From a virus, in the IMG/VR virus record IMGVR_UViG_3300025913_000349, positions 1 to 32,234 of that record: a DNA stretch of 32,234 bases; one strand, given 5' to 3'. Shown here one piece after another: positions 1 to 8,927 of the stretch; position 1 is the first letter of the stretch; each line of letters opens with the position of its first letter. The notes under the pieces are model-generated. The model had not been told where the DNA came from. It made no database searches and saw nothing but the letters and a program-made list of their open reading frames with translations. Made by a program: the position numbers and the translations under genes.

Positions 1-62
1 GACGGCTGGGCAAAAGCCACGGAGGCGAAACAGGCAGCGGCGATGAGTATGAGAGTTTTCAT
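1..62 (-). CDS. Secreted protein, N-terminal fragment (runs off window)
   Basis: Only the first 20 codons lie in the window; the rest continues beyond position 1. The ATG at 60-62 opens a peptide beginning MKTLILIAAACFASVAFAQ, a textbook Sec signal peptide: Lys2, a hydrophobic core, then an AFA-Q cleavage site. It starts 8 nt after the stop of the upstream gene, with no evident Shine-Dalgarno sequence, so it probably depends on the same transcript and on coupling. The MKTL opening is shared with the genes starting at 5633 and 8366, making it a further member of the exported series that closes the tail operon. Its function cannot be read from this fragment. Confidence 0.75.
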   Translation of the reverse strand, partial: MKTLILIAAACFASVAFAQP

Positions 63-70
63 GGTGTGCT

Positions 71-3000
71 CTAGTGGATGATGACTTTGCCGTTAGCCCC
101 GACCTTGCCGCCGGCTGGAGATGGGTGCGCGCCGCCACCGCCGCCGCCTGATGGCGAGACTACCAGCGTGATACCGACGGTTTGGGGTGAGCCGGTAATC
201 CCGCCCGTGGTGCTCGAGATCGTGACGGTATCCGTGACGGTGCCGGCACCGAGGCTGGGACAGCCCGTAATGCTCACGGCGATGTTACCCGCGGCTGATC
301 CGCTCGTCGGTGAAATGGAGTCCCAGGATTGCGTTTTGCTGCCCGAGAACTGATCGAGCGTGCCGCCCGTCGCGGCGACTGCGATGTTCTGCGCGGATGG
401 ATTCGACCCACCGGCAGTGCAACTGAAGGAGAGCGAGGACGGCGAAGCGGTCAGCGTAAGCGCGGGGGCACCAGCGCTCATCGTGGCGGGCAGCGTTGCC
501 GAGTCAACGGTGATGCCTGCCGAGTCTGTCACGGAGAAAGTCGGGTCGCACGTTTGAGCGCGCGTCGGCGTGCCGGAGTAGACGCCGGTCGTCGCGTTCA
601 GAAACAGCCCCTCGCAGGGTAGGCCCGAAATGATCTTCCAGGTATACGGGGAGGTGCCACCTGTCGCTGCGAGAGTGGCCGTTTTGGGTACTCCGACCTG
701 GCCCGCCGAGAGCGAAGATGTCGTAACAGCCAACGTCGTGGGAGTTCCGCTCAAGGCCACCACGCCCGCGGTGGACTCGAAGTTGATCGCGGCGTCTCGC
801 GAGGAGGTAACGGAGAACGGAGAGCCGGATACCGGAGTGCCACCAACCGTGACGGCGTACGACCCAGGCTTCAGGCCAGCGATGAGATATTGCGCGGTCC
901 CGCTATGCGTTGTGGTGAAATTGGTAAGCGATGATCTAAGCACGCCACCGCGAGCGAATAGCGCGACGTTGTTTGTGGTCTGCACGCCGGTCCAGTTCGC
1001 ATCCGGGTTGATGGCCGTCGCCGTGAGCGTGGTGTCGCTCATGTTTTGTGCGATCTTATGCACCTCAATCCAATCACCAGAATTGGGCGTAGCGGAAGAC
1101 GAAGCCCCGCCGTAGATCGAAACTCGGTGAGTGCTTCCTAGCCCACCGGGAAAGCTGCTGCCGTCGTCCTTCACGAAAATAGTGCCGCCGGTCGGCGCAA
1201 GAATCTTCGTCACGATTCCATAGACATTTCCAAGCGATCCGCTCTGCTGAGAGAGCACCGTGCGATTCGTGTCGAGATTAGCGCAACCACCTGACCCTGG
1301 ACAGGTCGTATCCCCCTCCGCATCCACGTGAGTAGGCGCCGCCGCCTGTCCATTCTGCGAGTAGTGGATCTGGTGTCGGAATGGCGTCTTGGTTGCCGCA
1401 GAGGTCTGGTCGATATCGACGTAGACGATTATGTTCTCTTCCGTGCTGGGCTTCTTGAACTGCGCGACCGAAATCTGCGCGCGGTCGATCTGCGCGTTGT
1501 ACTGCTTCTTGGTCTCTGCCGTCGTATAAACGATGTTGTTCGCCGGATCGCCAGCGTTATCGGGACCGTGCCACCGGGTGATATTGCTGATCGCCCAATC
1601 TCCGTACCCCAGCGAAGCGTGAAGCCCAACACCCACGAAATCAATCATGGACGTTTTCGCCCTCGTGTCTGCTTGATCTAGCTGTCCAGGTACCTGAGAA
1701 GCATCGTCAGGCTCTAACAAGGGCTGGCGCTTGAACACATGCAAGTCCCCCGCGGCGGGAGTGGTGCCATAATAATCAGCCCCTTTTGCGCTCAGGGCGA
1801 GCAGCATCATGTGCGTGCAGTCCGAGGGAAAAGTGAAACACCCGGTGCTGATCACGGCATCCATCGACATCGTAACCGGGATAACGGTCCCAGTCAGGGA
1901 TACCATTTCCGCCTTGTTCGTCGGAGTGAACAATCGCTGATGAGAGAGACCTGTCAGCGTGCCTGTCGGAGTGTTCGGCGAATCCGCCAGGATTGCGTTA
2001 CCCACGTAATTCGAATTCGTGTTGGGAAGGCTGATAGCCGAAAAGAACGCCCTCAATTGCTGCGCCTCGGTACTTTGGGGAGCAAAAAGAAAGCTCGCGT
2101 CCGCCCTGCCTTGATACGGGTACAGATTATTTGAGATCCAGCTAGCTCCGCCCCCCACCCCCCAAACTGCAAACTGAGGCTGGCCGTTGTACAGCTCTGG
2201 AGTTGTGGCGTAGATCTTGTACATTGTGTTTTGTTTCGACCACTCGGTCGGAAACGAAGTCCACAGCGACGGTACGGATTGGAGCATGAACCAAAGGGCG
2301 TCTTTTCGGTACGGCAAGTCGGAGTCAGCGTTGTAACTTGTCCCAGCGGAGCCGAATCCCGTATACGCACCCAAGGTGTCGGTCATGATCGCGTCCCACG
2401 TCAGGGATTGGTACATCGAGAAGAGATCAAGCGCTCTTGAATCTTCGTCCGCCAGTGCGCCCGCGATGCTCATGATTGAGCCATAACTTTCGGAACCGTT
2501 CTGGTGGGTGATGAAACAGCACTTGTCTACGTTGAGAGCCTGTTTGTTTGGCCAATACATTTCCTGATTGACCGCTCCACTCCAAAACCCCCTGGCCCAC
2601 ATAAATCCGGCGACACCTGGAACCCAATGGTGCAGGATTGTTAGGTGGGTTGGCGTACCGACTGGCGTAGTATTCAGCGTATTGACGGTGATGTGGGTGT
2701 CATCAACTACAGAGGTGACGTAGTATTCGCCGCTGGGATTACTGATCGACCTCCAGAGCAAATAGACCGTGTCACATCCGTACGAGTCGCATGGGTGAAT
2801 ATCCGTCAGCCAATGAGTTCCGGTCCCGATCCATTGGGTCCCATTGAAGGTCGCGGTGCCGGTGTCTTCTAGCGGGATGTTCTTCGTTACGCTCTGGAGA
2901 TCCGTAGCATCCCATCCATTTAAGATCTGGTCGCGAAAGTCCTGGCGTTCCTGAGTGGTCAGCAGGCCCTTGCCAATCGTGTACAAGGTGCCGAAGTTGC

Positions 3001-4498
3001 GCAAGATGTAGTTGGAGAATTGTGACCACGTATAGTTCCCGCCCATCGAAGAGCCTGATTCAAACACCCCCCAACCGGCAGAGGTGTACATCCGGCGCAA
3101 ATGCGTTAGCCAATACAACACGCTAGCCTTTGCAACCGCATCCCCCTGATCCACGAAATACTTGATCCCGTAGATGATCTGCACGTCGGCATTCGTGTTG
3201 ATCACATCGAACTGCCCAATTGTTCCACCGTCGAACTTGTGACGCTGTGGTCCATAAGTGGCCGTCATGCTCACGACCTGATCCCAAATCGGGTCTCCGG
3301 TGAAAGCACGCTGCGAGATCCTGAGGCAGTCCGCATTGCTCGCCGGACCACATGTATTGTTGGCCCCGGTGTAGGTGGCGGCGGGGATCGAAGAGTTTAC
3401 GGTGAAATGAAAGGTGGTCGCGGTATCGACTGTGATCGTGTACGGGGTTCCGCCGTTATTGAGTGTTGAGTTCCCCGACCCCCAGATGGAGATTTTTGGG
3501 CTTGCCGCCCCATATCCCGACGGAGCTGTCACGTGTGCGATATGACTGGAGTCTACGGTGAGCGAGGCTAGGCCATTCCACGTGCCCATCGCCATCGAGC
3601 GTGTGAAGGTGCCGTTATCGCCATCGAACCAGCCACGCAACCCAACCGACATTGCCTGATTAGTTTCTACTCCACACCACTGGATTGATCCCTCGGTCAC
3701 CGGATGAGACATCACGGCTGTCAAGGTCTGGCCCGACCCTCCCGAGGTAACCGTAACGGTCGGTGGAGTGGGCGGTATGGGAGGTGTGACATAAAACCCA
3801 CCGTCCAGCATCGTTACCGAAGTGATGCTGCCTGCAGTAACGTTGATGGTCGCCCTGGCGGTTATGCTTCCAGAAACCCCTCCCGTGAAAATCACGGCGT
3901 CTCCGTCGGTGTAGCCTGTGCCTGTGCCTGACACAGTGACGGAAACTACCTGCCACGGACCTCCATGCTGCCATGGTCCGCTGGCGGTGATGTCTGTGCC
4001 GGCGAGATTCGTGACGCTGAAATGCGTGGCGTCCACGACGGCCTTGACCTTTAGGTGGCCGTTCAGGTTCAACGCACCGGGGATATTCCAACACCCGATC
4101 TGCTGCCCAGCCGTGAAAGCGTGCGGCCACATCGACTGGATTACAGCCGGCGGACCGGTGGTGGCACCTGTGACATACACCACGCCCGGCCCGCTACTGC
4201 GGACGGGCACCATTGTCTGAGCTAAGGAGGGAAGGCTACAGTGAGCCAGCAGTGCGGAACATAGCAAGATCCGACTTGCTAGCGACCCGCATCTTTTGCC
4301 ACTGGGGTGCTGGGTAGGGACCGCGGTCTCGCAGCCAATTCCAGATGCTCCGGAAGCTTGGGAGCGGTCCTTTGCATACCAGCCAGACCGTAGAACCCGC
4401 GTCCCCACTGGATCGATGGAGACCGACTTCCGCCCCAATGGTGGGCGAGAAGGCAGGAGCGGCGAGGTTCGGCGTCGGCTGTTGCACGAATCGATCAT
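71..4498 (-). CDS. Large secreted polysaccharide-lyase-like protein with Ig-like and BACON-like C-terminal domains
   Basis: 1475 residues. A hydrophobic signal-like segment sits at about residues 69-93 (KR...ILLCSALLAHCSLPSLA, cleavage before Q94), unusually far from the start. About 185-265 is a glycine/threonine-rich tail-fibre-type repeat (GYTDGDAVIFTGG...ITSVTMLDGG). About 400-800 is rich in W, Y and helices and reminds me of the alpha/alpha toroid of heparinase/alginate-lyase-type enzymes, followed by beta-rich sequence to about 1150. About 1250-1340 resembles a He_PIG Ig-like domain (SPYTWKIISGLP...GVYSGTPT), about 1347-1447 a BACON-like domain (SPSSLSFSCTAGG...ISPTSGSA), and the end is a Gly-rich tail. 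Domain calls are by eye; no catalytic residues were assigned. The ATG at 4498 lies 1 nt past the upstream stop (TGATATG), but the first ~68 residues look poorly coding, so the true start is uncertain. Probable role: export and degradation or binding of surface or soil polysaccharide. Confidence 0.8.
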   Translation of the reverse strand: MIDSCNSRRRTSPLLPSRPPLGRKSVSIDPVGTRVLRSGWYAKDRSQASGASGIGCETAVPTQHPSGKRCGSLASRILLCSALLAHCSLPSLAQTMVPVRSSGPGVVYVTGATTGPPAVIQSMWPHAFTAGQQIGCWNIPGALNLNGHLKVKAVVDATHFSVTNLAGTDITASGPWQHGGPWQVVSVTVSGTGTGYTDGDAVIFTGGVSGSITARATINVTAGSITSVTMLDGGFYVTPPIPPTPPTVTVTSGGSGQTLTAVMSHPVTEGSIQWCGVETNQAMSVGLRGWFDGDNGTFTRSMAMGTWNGLASLTVDSSHIAHVTAPSGYGAASPKISIWGSGNSTLNNGGTPYTITVDTATTFHFTVNSSIPAATYTGANNTCGPASNADCLRISQRAFTGDPIWDQVVSMTATYGPQRHKFDGGTIGQFDVINTNADVQIIYGIKYFVDQGDAVAKASVLYWLTHLRRMYTSAGWGVFESGSSMGGNYTWSQFSNYILRNFGTLYTIGKGLLTTQERQDFRDQILNGWDATDLQSVTKNIPLEDTGTATFNGTQWIGTGTHWLTDIHPCDSYGCDTVYLLWRSISNPSGEYYVTSVVDDTHITVNTLNTTPVGTPTHLTILHHWVPGVAGFMWARGFWSGAVNQEMYWPNKQALNVDKCCFITHQNGSESYGSIMSIAGALADEDSRALDLFSMYQSLTWDAIMTDTLGAYTGFGSAGTSYNADSDLPYRKDALWFMLQSVPSLWTSFPTEWSKQNTMYKIYATTPELYNGQPQFAVWGVGGGASWISNNLYPYQGRADASFLFAPQSTEAQQLRAFFSAISLPNTNSNYVGNAILADSPNTPTGTLTGLSHQRLFTPTNKAEMVSLTGTVIPVTMSMDAVISTGCFTFPSDCTHMMLLALSAKGADYYGTTPAAGDLHVFKRQPLLEPDDASQVPGQLDQADTRAKTSMIDFVGVGLHASLGYGDWAISNITRWHGPDNAGDPANNIVYTTAETKKQYNAQIDRAQISVAQFKKPSTEENIIVYVDIDQTSAATKTPFRHQIHYSQNGQAAAPTHVDAEGDTTCPGSGGCANLDTNRTVLSQQSGSLGNVYGIVTKILAPTGGTIFVKDDGSSFPGGLGSTHRVSIYGGASSSATPNSGDWIEVHKIAQNMSDTTLTATAINPDANWTGVQTTNNVALFARGGVLRSSLTNFTTTHSGTAQYLIAGLKPGSYAVTVGGTPVSGSPFSVTSSRDAAINFESTAGVVALSGTPTTLAVTTSSLSAGQVGVPKTATLAATGGTSPYTWKIISGLPCEGLFLNATTGVYSGTPTRAQTCDPTFSVTDSAGITVDSATLPATMSAGAPALTLTASPSSLSFSCTAGGSNPSAQNIAVAATGGTLDQFSGSKTQSWDSISPTSGSAAGNIAVSITGCPSLGAGTVTDTVTISSTTGGITGSPQTVGITLVVSPSGGGGGGAHPSPAGGKVGANGKVIIH

Positions 4499-4499
4499 A

Positions 4500-5633
4500 T
4501 CAGAATCCCCAGAAGGTGTGCTGGTTGCTGTTCATGGAAGTCCTTTGTCCGGACGAGAAGCCGATTTGCCAGATGCCACCTTCGCGGATATACCCAGTGA
4601 GATTGAGGCCACTTCCGAACGGCGCGGCTCCGAATGAGATATGATCCGATCCGAGCTGGCCGGTCGCTCCCGCATCTCCAGTGGAACTAGTTCCGTCGGA
4701 CACGATTACCGAGGATGCGCCGTTAAAAATCCCGAGCAGGGAATGCATGGCGTTATCGGTCGCCGATCCGTCGAACTCTGCGCCATTGATCAGCGCTATG
4801 GTCCCCGCGCTCCCGGTAAAGTAGAACCGCGCGTAGTAGGTGCCGAAAAACACCGTGGAAGACACGGAAGTTCTTTCCGCGACCGCCGCATAAGTAAATG
4901 GGACAGAATACGGTCCCATGTTGCCGGATTCCAAGATTTGAGTGCCGGTGAAATGGAGACACGGCAGACTCGCGCCGCAGTTGAACTTGAGCGTTGGCCT
5001 GGATGCGATCGTGGCCTGCGTCAGGTCGCATGGTCCGGAGCATGAGGATGCGCCGGATTGATCGTACATCGTCTTTACGGTGCAGACATCATCCGCACAG
5101 CTCAACGGAGATGCCTGAACCGTGGTCAGGTCGAAGCTCCCGTCACTGGAAAGGCTGTTGATGTCGGCGCAGTTCGTATCGCTCGCATTGCATACCCGTG
5201 CGACCTTCGTCCCGCGGCTCGCGCTGCTGTAGGATCGCAGCCCCGCCCAGGCATAGGCGCCCGTCACAACGTCGCCCGCTCCCGTGTATGGCGGTGCCGA
5301 GATCGTATAGACGCTCGTCAATACCGACGAATCCGCCATGCCGCTCTTGCACCCGATCGCCTTGATCGTGGTCGTCGCGGCAACGCTAATGCCGGTGGAG
5401 TACGTCGTGCCGGTCGATGGGCACGCGGGTGTGCTGCCGTTCGTGGTGTAGAGGATCGTCGAACCGCTCGTGGTGTCGCTGAGCGTCACCGTTTGCGTGC
5501 TGGTGTAGGTTCCCGCGCCAGGCGAATCCGTGGGCGTGGAGACTCTGCCGCCGGACGATCCCATCAGGAGCATCACGGAGGATTGGGCTTGCGCAGAGGC
5601 GCAGAGAGCGAGTGCGAGGAGTAGAGTTTTCAT
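4500..5633 (-). CDS. Secreted arabinofuranosidase-B-like protein with chitobiase-C-like domain
   Basis: 377 residues. Residues 1-17 are a clear Sec signal peptide (MKTLLLALALCASAQA, then Q). About 33-111 resembles the chitobiase/hexosaminidase C-terminal module (SPGAGTYTSTQTVTLSD...ILYTTNGSTPACP...IKAIGCKSG). About 120-377 resembles the N-terminal lectin-like catalytic fold of alpha-L-arabinofuranosidase B (AYAWAGLRSYSSASRG, DGSFDL, VKTMYDQSG, LTQATIASRPTL), a domain also seen in phage tailspikes. Ten cysteines occur, mostly in close pairs (CNASDTNC, CADDVC, CSGPC, CGASLPC), which suits disulfide formation outside the cytoplasm. The ATG directly abuts the upstream stop (TAAATG). Enzymatic activity is not proven from sequence; a glycan-binding role is the alternative. 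Confidence 0.82.
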   Translation of the reverse strand: MKTLLLALALCASAQAQSSVMLLMGSSGGRVSTPTDSPGAGTYTSTQTVTLSDTTSGSTILYTTNGSTPACPSTGTTYSTGISVAATTTIKAIGCKSGMADSSVLTSVYTISAPPYTGAGDVVTGAYAWAGLRSYSSASRGTKVARVCNASDTNCADINSLSSDGSFDLTTVQASPLSCADDVCTVKTMYDQSGASSCSGPCDLTQATIASRPTLKFNCGASLPCLHFTGTQILESGNMGPYSVPFTYAAVAERTSVSSTVFFGTYYARFYFTGSAGTIALINGAEFDGSATDNAMHSLLGIFNGASSVIVSDGTSSTGDAGATGQLGSDHISFGAAPFGSGLNLTGYIREGGIWQIGFSSGQRTSMNSNQHTFWGF

Positions 5634-8366
5634 TTATGTGAGCCCCTGTCCCGAGATGAACCACAAAGTGGCGGTGACCTTGATTGCAACCGCCATTCCG
5701 CCGGCCGCAAGCGTGCGTGATCCAGTCGTCGCCGTCCCCGCGAGCTGCAGGGTGTCCGATGTGATGGCGATCGTCACAGTGTTGATCTGGTTGATGAACG
5801 TGATCGTGGTCCCGATTGGGTACGCCACATTCGCGTTGCTATCGATCGTAAAAGTCCGCGCGTTGTTGTCGGCGGTCGGATGGAGGATGTGCTTGCCGCT
5901 ATCGGCTAGGACCGTCGTGTAGGCGGCCGATTGCGAGTTCTGCGAGACATCCATAGACAGCCATGTGCCAGCACCATCCAGAACCTTCCGCGCTCCGGGA
6001 GTGCCGCTAATCGGAGCGGCCATGATGCCCGTGTACGCCGCATTCGAATAGAGCGCGGTGCCTACCGTCTGATTGTTGAAGTATACGTTCCCCGTCCCGG
6101 TGCCCACCCGGAATACATTCGTATTTGATCCGCCTCCCTGATTCCCGTAAATCCTGGAGTTCACTACGCCGTCGCCGATGTAGAAATCGTAGTTGGCGTG
6201 ATTGTGGACCGTGGACATATTGTTGTCGAGGTAGACCGAGCCGCCAAGAAATTCAAAAGCCGCACTGTTGGCATTTGTGCTCGCCGCGACGATCTCGTAC
6301 TCGTTATCGGCAAGGATTATGTTTGCGAAAGTTGGGTTGAATGTTGAACCACCCAAGCAGCCCATGTTGTTATGGCGGAACGAAACCGTACCAGCCCCGC
6401 TCCCGGTCGTAATATTGATGCACTTCGCGGTTCCGTACAGAGTGCTCTCAGAGACGTTCAAACTATCGGTAGTGGCGTCAATGCGGATGTCGTCCCCATC
6501 ATTCGACATGTCCACGTTGGTGATTGAGACGCTGATGGCCCCATTGCCCTGGAACCGGATGCCCGCTCCGCTATGGGTCGCGACATCCCCGAAGTTATAA
6601 ACGAACAAGTCGTGGAAGTGGCCCTGCACCACAATTCCCGAATTGCCCTGTAGGTTGATCGCGACCTGATTGGCCGCACTGTTGCCGACCAGTTGCAGCC
6701 CGTGAATCTGTGGCCCGTTGATGTTGCCGGCCAAATTGAATAACGCGCCGGTCCCGGTGTAGTGGATGCTCGTGTGCCCGTAGCCGAAAACTTCGATGTG
6801 CTCGCAAAGCTGAATCGTTCCCGTTACGAGATACGAGGTCGCGACTGCCGGGAATACGACCCGCGGCGCGACTCTCGCGCAAGCCGTGGCGAATGCGTTG
6901 GTGATGGCCGTCGTATCGTCGGTGGTTCCATCTCCAACGGCCCCGAAGTCCTTGACGCTGAGGATTTCGCCCGCCGCGGAACAGATGTAATTCGCTCCAT
7001 TGCTCTGGACAAGCACCTCGTGGCCCATTGCAATCGGCGTCGAGACGCACCCGGTGATCGCGTTGCCGTTCGGGTCGAGGACAAGCCCAGTAGCGTTGCC
7101 GCTCTTCACGGAGACGATGAAGCCCGTCGCCGGAACGGTTGCGGGAAGCGTAGCGGTAGAAGTGGCCCCGGTGTAAAGATGCGTTCCGGTATCGGAAGAG
7201 GTGATCGTATAGCTCCCCGTGTGAGTCGTGACGCCGCCAGAGCCAGCGGCACCGCCCACCAGCGGAGTTAGCGTTCCAGAGCTATTTTTCAGCTTGGCCA
7301 CATGATCCGTATCGATCACCAACGACTGCGATCCCGATGGAGGACTTGGAATCGCCGATGCCGAACCTTCAACAAATGTGACGGTGGTCGTTCCCGAACC
7401 AGAGGCATCTACGACCTGACGCCATACACCTACACCTCCGCTGGAAGACTCGCAGCGCCACAGTGTTGATGGGCTCGCGGTGGTGTTGGTTCGGTAGTCT
7501 ACGCCCGCCGTGCAGTTCTGATTGGTGGGATCGACTGAGACGTTCGTGTTGACCACATTTCCGGCGCCGGTCGCCGTGCAGTTCTGCGCGTTCCCTTGGG
7601 CATCGACGCCAAGCGGATAGTTTCCGGCGCTACACTTCGTTGGAGTGCCCGCCAATGCCGTCGCCGTCGCCACATTGCTATCCAGGAACGCGAACGTGTG
7701 GACCGATGCGCCCGTATAGCCCTTGAAGGTGTTGGAGGTTGTGTCGTAGCCGAAGTGTCCGTTCAGCGTCGGCGTGTATCCGGCCGCATTCGGCACGCGC
7801 AAGCTCGTGGCCGCGCTGAAGTCCTGCGCACCCGTGGTGTACGTGTTCGCTTGGTCGTTGTATACTGTGGCCGCGTGCTGACGAGCTTTAGCTAGCGCTC
7901 CCGAGAGGATCTTTCCGGCATCCACGCTGTTGAGGCTGATATCCGTTCGGGTCGCGCCCGAGTTGTCGGCCACGGTGAATTCGGTACTGAAGTTTAATAT
8001 GCCGCGCGCCGTCACGGGAGTCCCGTTGCCGGACACGGTTCCATATCCCCCGCCACCAGACCCGCACGGAGCACCAGCGTCACCGAGGCCAACGACGGAC
8101 CAGACAACGCAGTTGCCGGCCACGCCGAGCGCATTGGCCGCTACCGCCTTAGAGCCAGTGCCCCAAAGCGTCGGCGCTCCCGTGATCTTGGAATAGGGAA
8201 TAGAGACGATGAACGACGGGTTGGTGTATGAGCCGTTGGCATCTACGGCACGCCCAAGGCTCAGATTGAGGTTCGTGCGGAATGTCGCGTGATCCGTATT
8301 CGGGACCGTCGGAACCTGCGCAACCGCGAGGCCTGCGCAAATCAGAAGTAGAGATAGCGTTTTCAT
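5634..8366 (-). CDS. Tailspike-like beta-helix protein (pectate lyase 3 fold) with a Sec signal peptide
   Basis: 910 residues. I chose the ATG at 8366 because AGGAG lies 4 nt upstream and the protein then begins with a signal peptide (MKTLSLLLICAGLAVAQ). About 18-240 is low-complexity fibre sequence (GHFGYDTTSNTFKGY, CSAGNYPLGVDAQGN). About 383-460 is a small beta module (GSYTITSSDTGTHLYTG). About 469-800 is a right-handed beta-helix opened by the family hallmark SVKDFGAVGDGTTDDTTAI, as in phage depolymerase tailspikes. About 807-910 repeats the earlier beta module type (AAYTTVLADSGKHIL...). The gene follows the 8374 stop by 7 nt and abuts the next start. Expected role: trimeric spike that recognises or cleaves host polysaccharide. 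The signal peptide is anomalous for a virion spike. Confidence 0.88.
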   Translation of the reverse strand: MKTLSLLLICAGLAVAQVPTVPNTDHATFRTNLNLSLGRAVDANGSYTNPSFIVSIPYSKITGAPTLWGTGSKAVAANALGVAGNCVVWSVVGLGDAGAPCGSGGGGYGTVSGNGTPVTARGILNFSTEFTVADNSGATRTDISLNSVDAGKILSGALAKARQHAATVYNDQANTYTTGAQDFSAATSLRVPNAAGYTPTLNGHFGYDTTSNTFKGYTGASVHTFAFLDSNVATATALAGTPTKCSAGNYPLGVDAQGNAQNCTATGAGNVVNTNVSVDPTNQNCTAGVDYRTNTTASPSTLWRCESSSGGVGVWRQVVDASGSGTTTVTFVEGSASAIPSPPSGSQSLVIDTDHVAKLKNSSGTLTPLVGGAAGSGGVTTHTGSYTITSSDTGTHLYTGATSTATLPATVPATGFIVSVKSGNATGLVLDPNGNAITGCVSTPIAMGHEVLVQSNGANYICSAAGEILSVKDFGAVGDGTTDDTTAITNAFATACARVAPRVVFPAVATSYLVTGTIQLCEHIEVFGYGHTSIHYTGTGALFNLAGNINGPQIHGLQLVGNSAANQVAINLQGNSGIVVQGHFHDLFVYNFGDVATHSGAGIRFQGNGAISVSITNVDMSNDGDDIRIDATTDSLNVSESTLYGTAKCINITTGSGAGTVSFRHNNMGCLGGSTFNPTFANIILADNEYEIVAASTNANSAAFEFLGGSVYLDNNMSTVHNHANYDFYIGDGVVNSRIYGNQGGGSNTNVFRVGTGTGNVYFNNQTVGTALYSNAAYTGIMAAPISGTPGARKVLDGAGTWLSMDVSQNSQSAAYTTVLADSGKHILHPTADNNARTFTIDSNANVAYPIGTTITFINQINTVTIAITSDTLQLAGTATTGSRTLAAGGMAVAIKVTATLWFISGQGLT

Positions 8367-8373
8367 TTTGCTC

Positions 8374-8907
8374 CTAATGCGCGTCGAATAGGCCGGACGC
8401 AGAATCGAACAGGCCAGAATAGGTGTCGAAGAGGGCACCACCGCTGCCGCCACCGCAGACCGTGATGGAAACGACTTGCCAGGCTGGAGGCGATACCGTG
8501 ATGCAGTACGTACCGGATTTCAGGTAGAGATTGGCCGGAATCGCGGCACCCCGGATGTCGGTAATCTTCAGAACCGAGGCTGTATCAGGAACCACCCAGA
8601 CGGGCTCGTCGTAAGAATCGAGAACAACGGCCTTGGGGTCGTTGGAGGTAGTGATATAGACCTTGGCGTTAAAGTAGACGTTTGTTCCGCCTTCGACCGT
8701 GAAGTCCACCGCGCCGTTTACTATCGGAACGGTGAACTTAGTCTTTAGGGCGCTTTTCCCGTTGGCGTCTCTCTGATAGCCCTGGACAACGAAACGCCCG
8801 AAGGCTATTGGCGTTCGGCCATCGCCTCCAACCACATTCGTGTCAACGATGTGCGTACTCGCGAGGCCAGACGCAGCTATGGCCAGCAGGGCAATCAAGA
8901 TTTTCAT
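8374..8907 (-). CDS. Small secreted protein of the tail-fibre block, function unknown
   Basis: 177 residues beginning with a convincing Sec signal peptide (MKILIALLAIAASGLAS, then T). The mature part looks all-beta (FGRFVVQGYQ, FTVEGGTNVYFNAKVYITT, PVWVVPDTASVLKITDI, YCITVSPPAWQVVSITVC) and ends in a Gly-rich linker with a threefold LFD repeat (LFDTYSG, LFDSASG, LFDAH). I do not recognise the family; the beta pattern suits a structural or binding domain. No strong Shine-Dalgarno precedes the ATG. It stops within the ribosome site of the beta-helix spike gene, so the two are probably translated together. It could be a partner or chaperone of that spike, which is inference from position only. 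Confidence 0.78.
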   Translation of the reverse strand: MKILIALLAIAASGLASTHIVDTNVVGGDGRTPIAFGRFVVQGYQRDANGKSALKTKFTVPIVNGAVDFTVEGGTNVYFNAKVYITTSNDPKAVVLDSYDEPVWVVPDTASVLKITDIRGAAIPANLYLKSGTYCITVSPPAWQVVSITVCGGGSGGALFDTYSGLFDSASGLFDAH

Positions 8908-8927
8908 GGGAGTGAACCGGAATGGAA

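Noticed and set aside
630-1115. 161-codon plus-strand open frame
   Set aside because: Antisense to the Ig-like and BACON-like domains of the large secreted protein.
4236-4487. 83-codon minus-strand frame as an independent gene
   Set aside because: Plausible composition, but no ribosome site and GTG start; kept only as a finding because first- and third-position base bias did not separate the frames.
8367-8453. Upstream extension of the beta-helix spike gene
   Set aside because: It overlaps the previous gene, has no signal peptide or ribosome site, and the ATG at 8366 has AGGAG and a perfect signal peptide.
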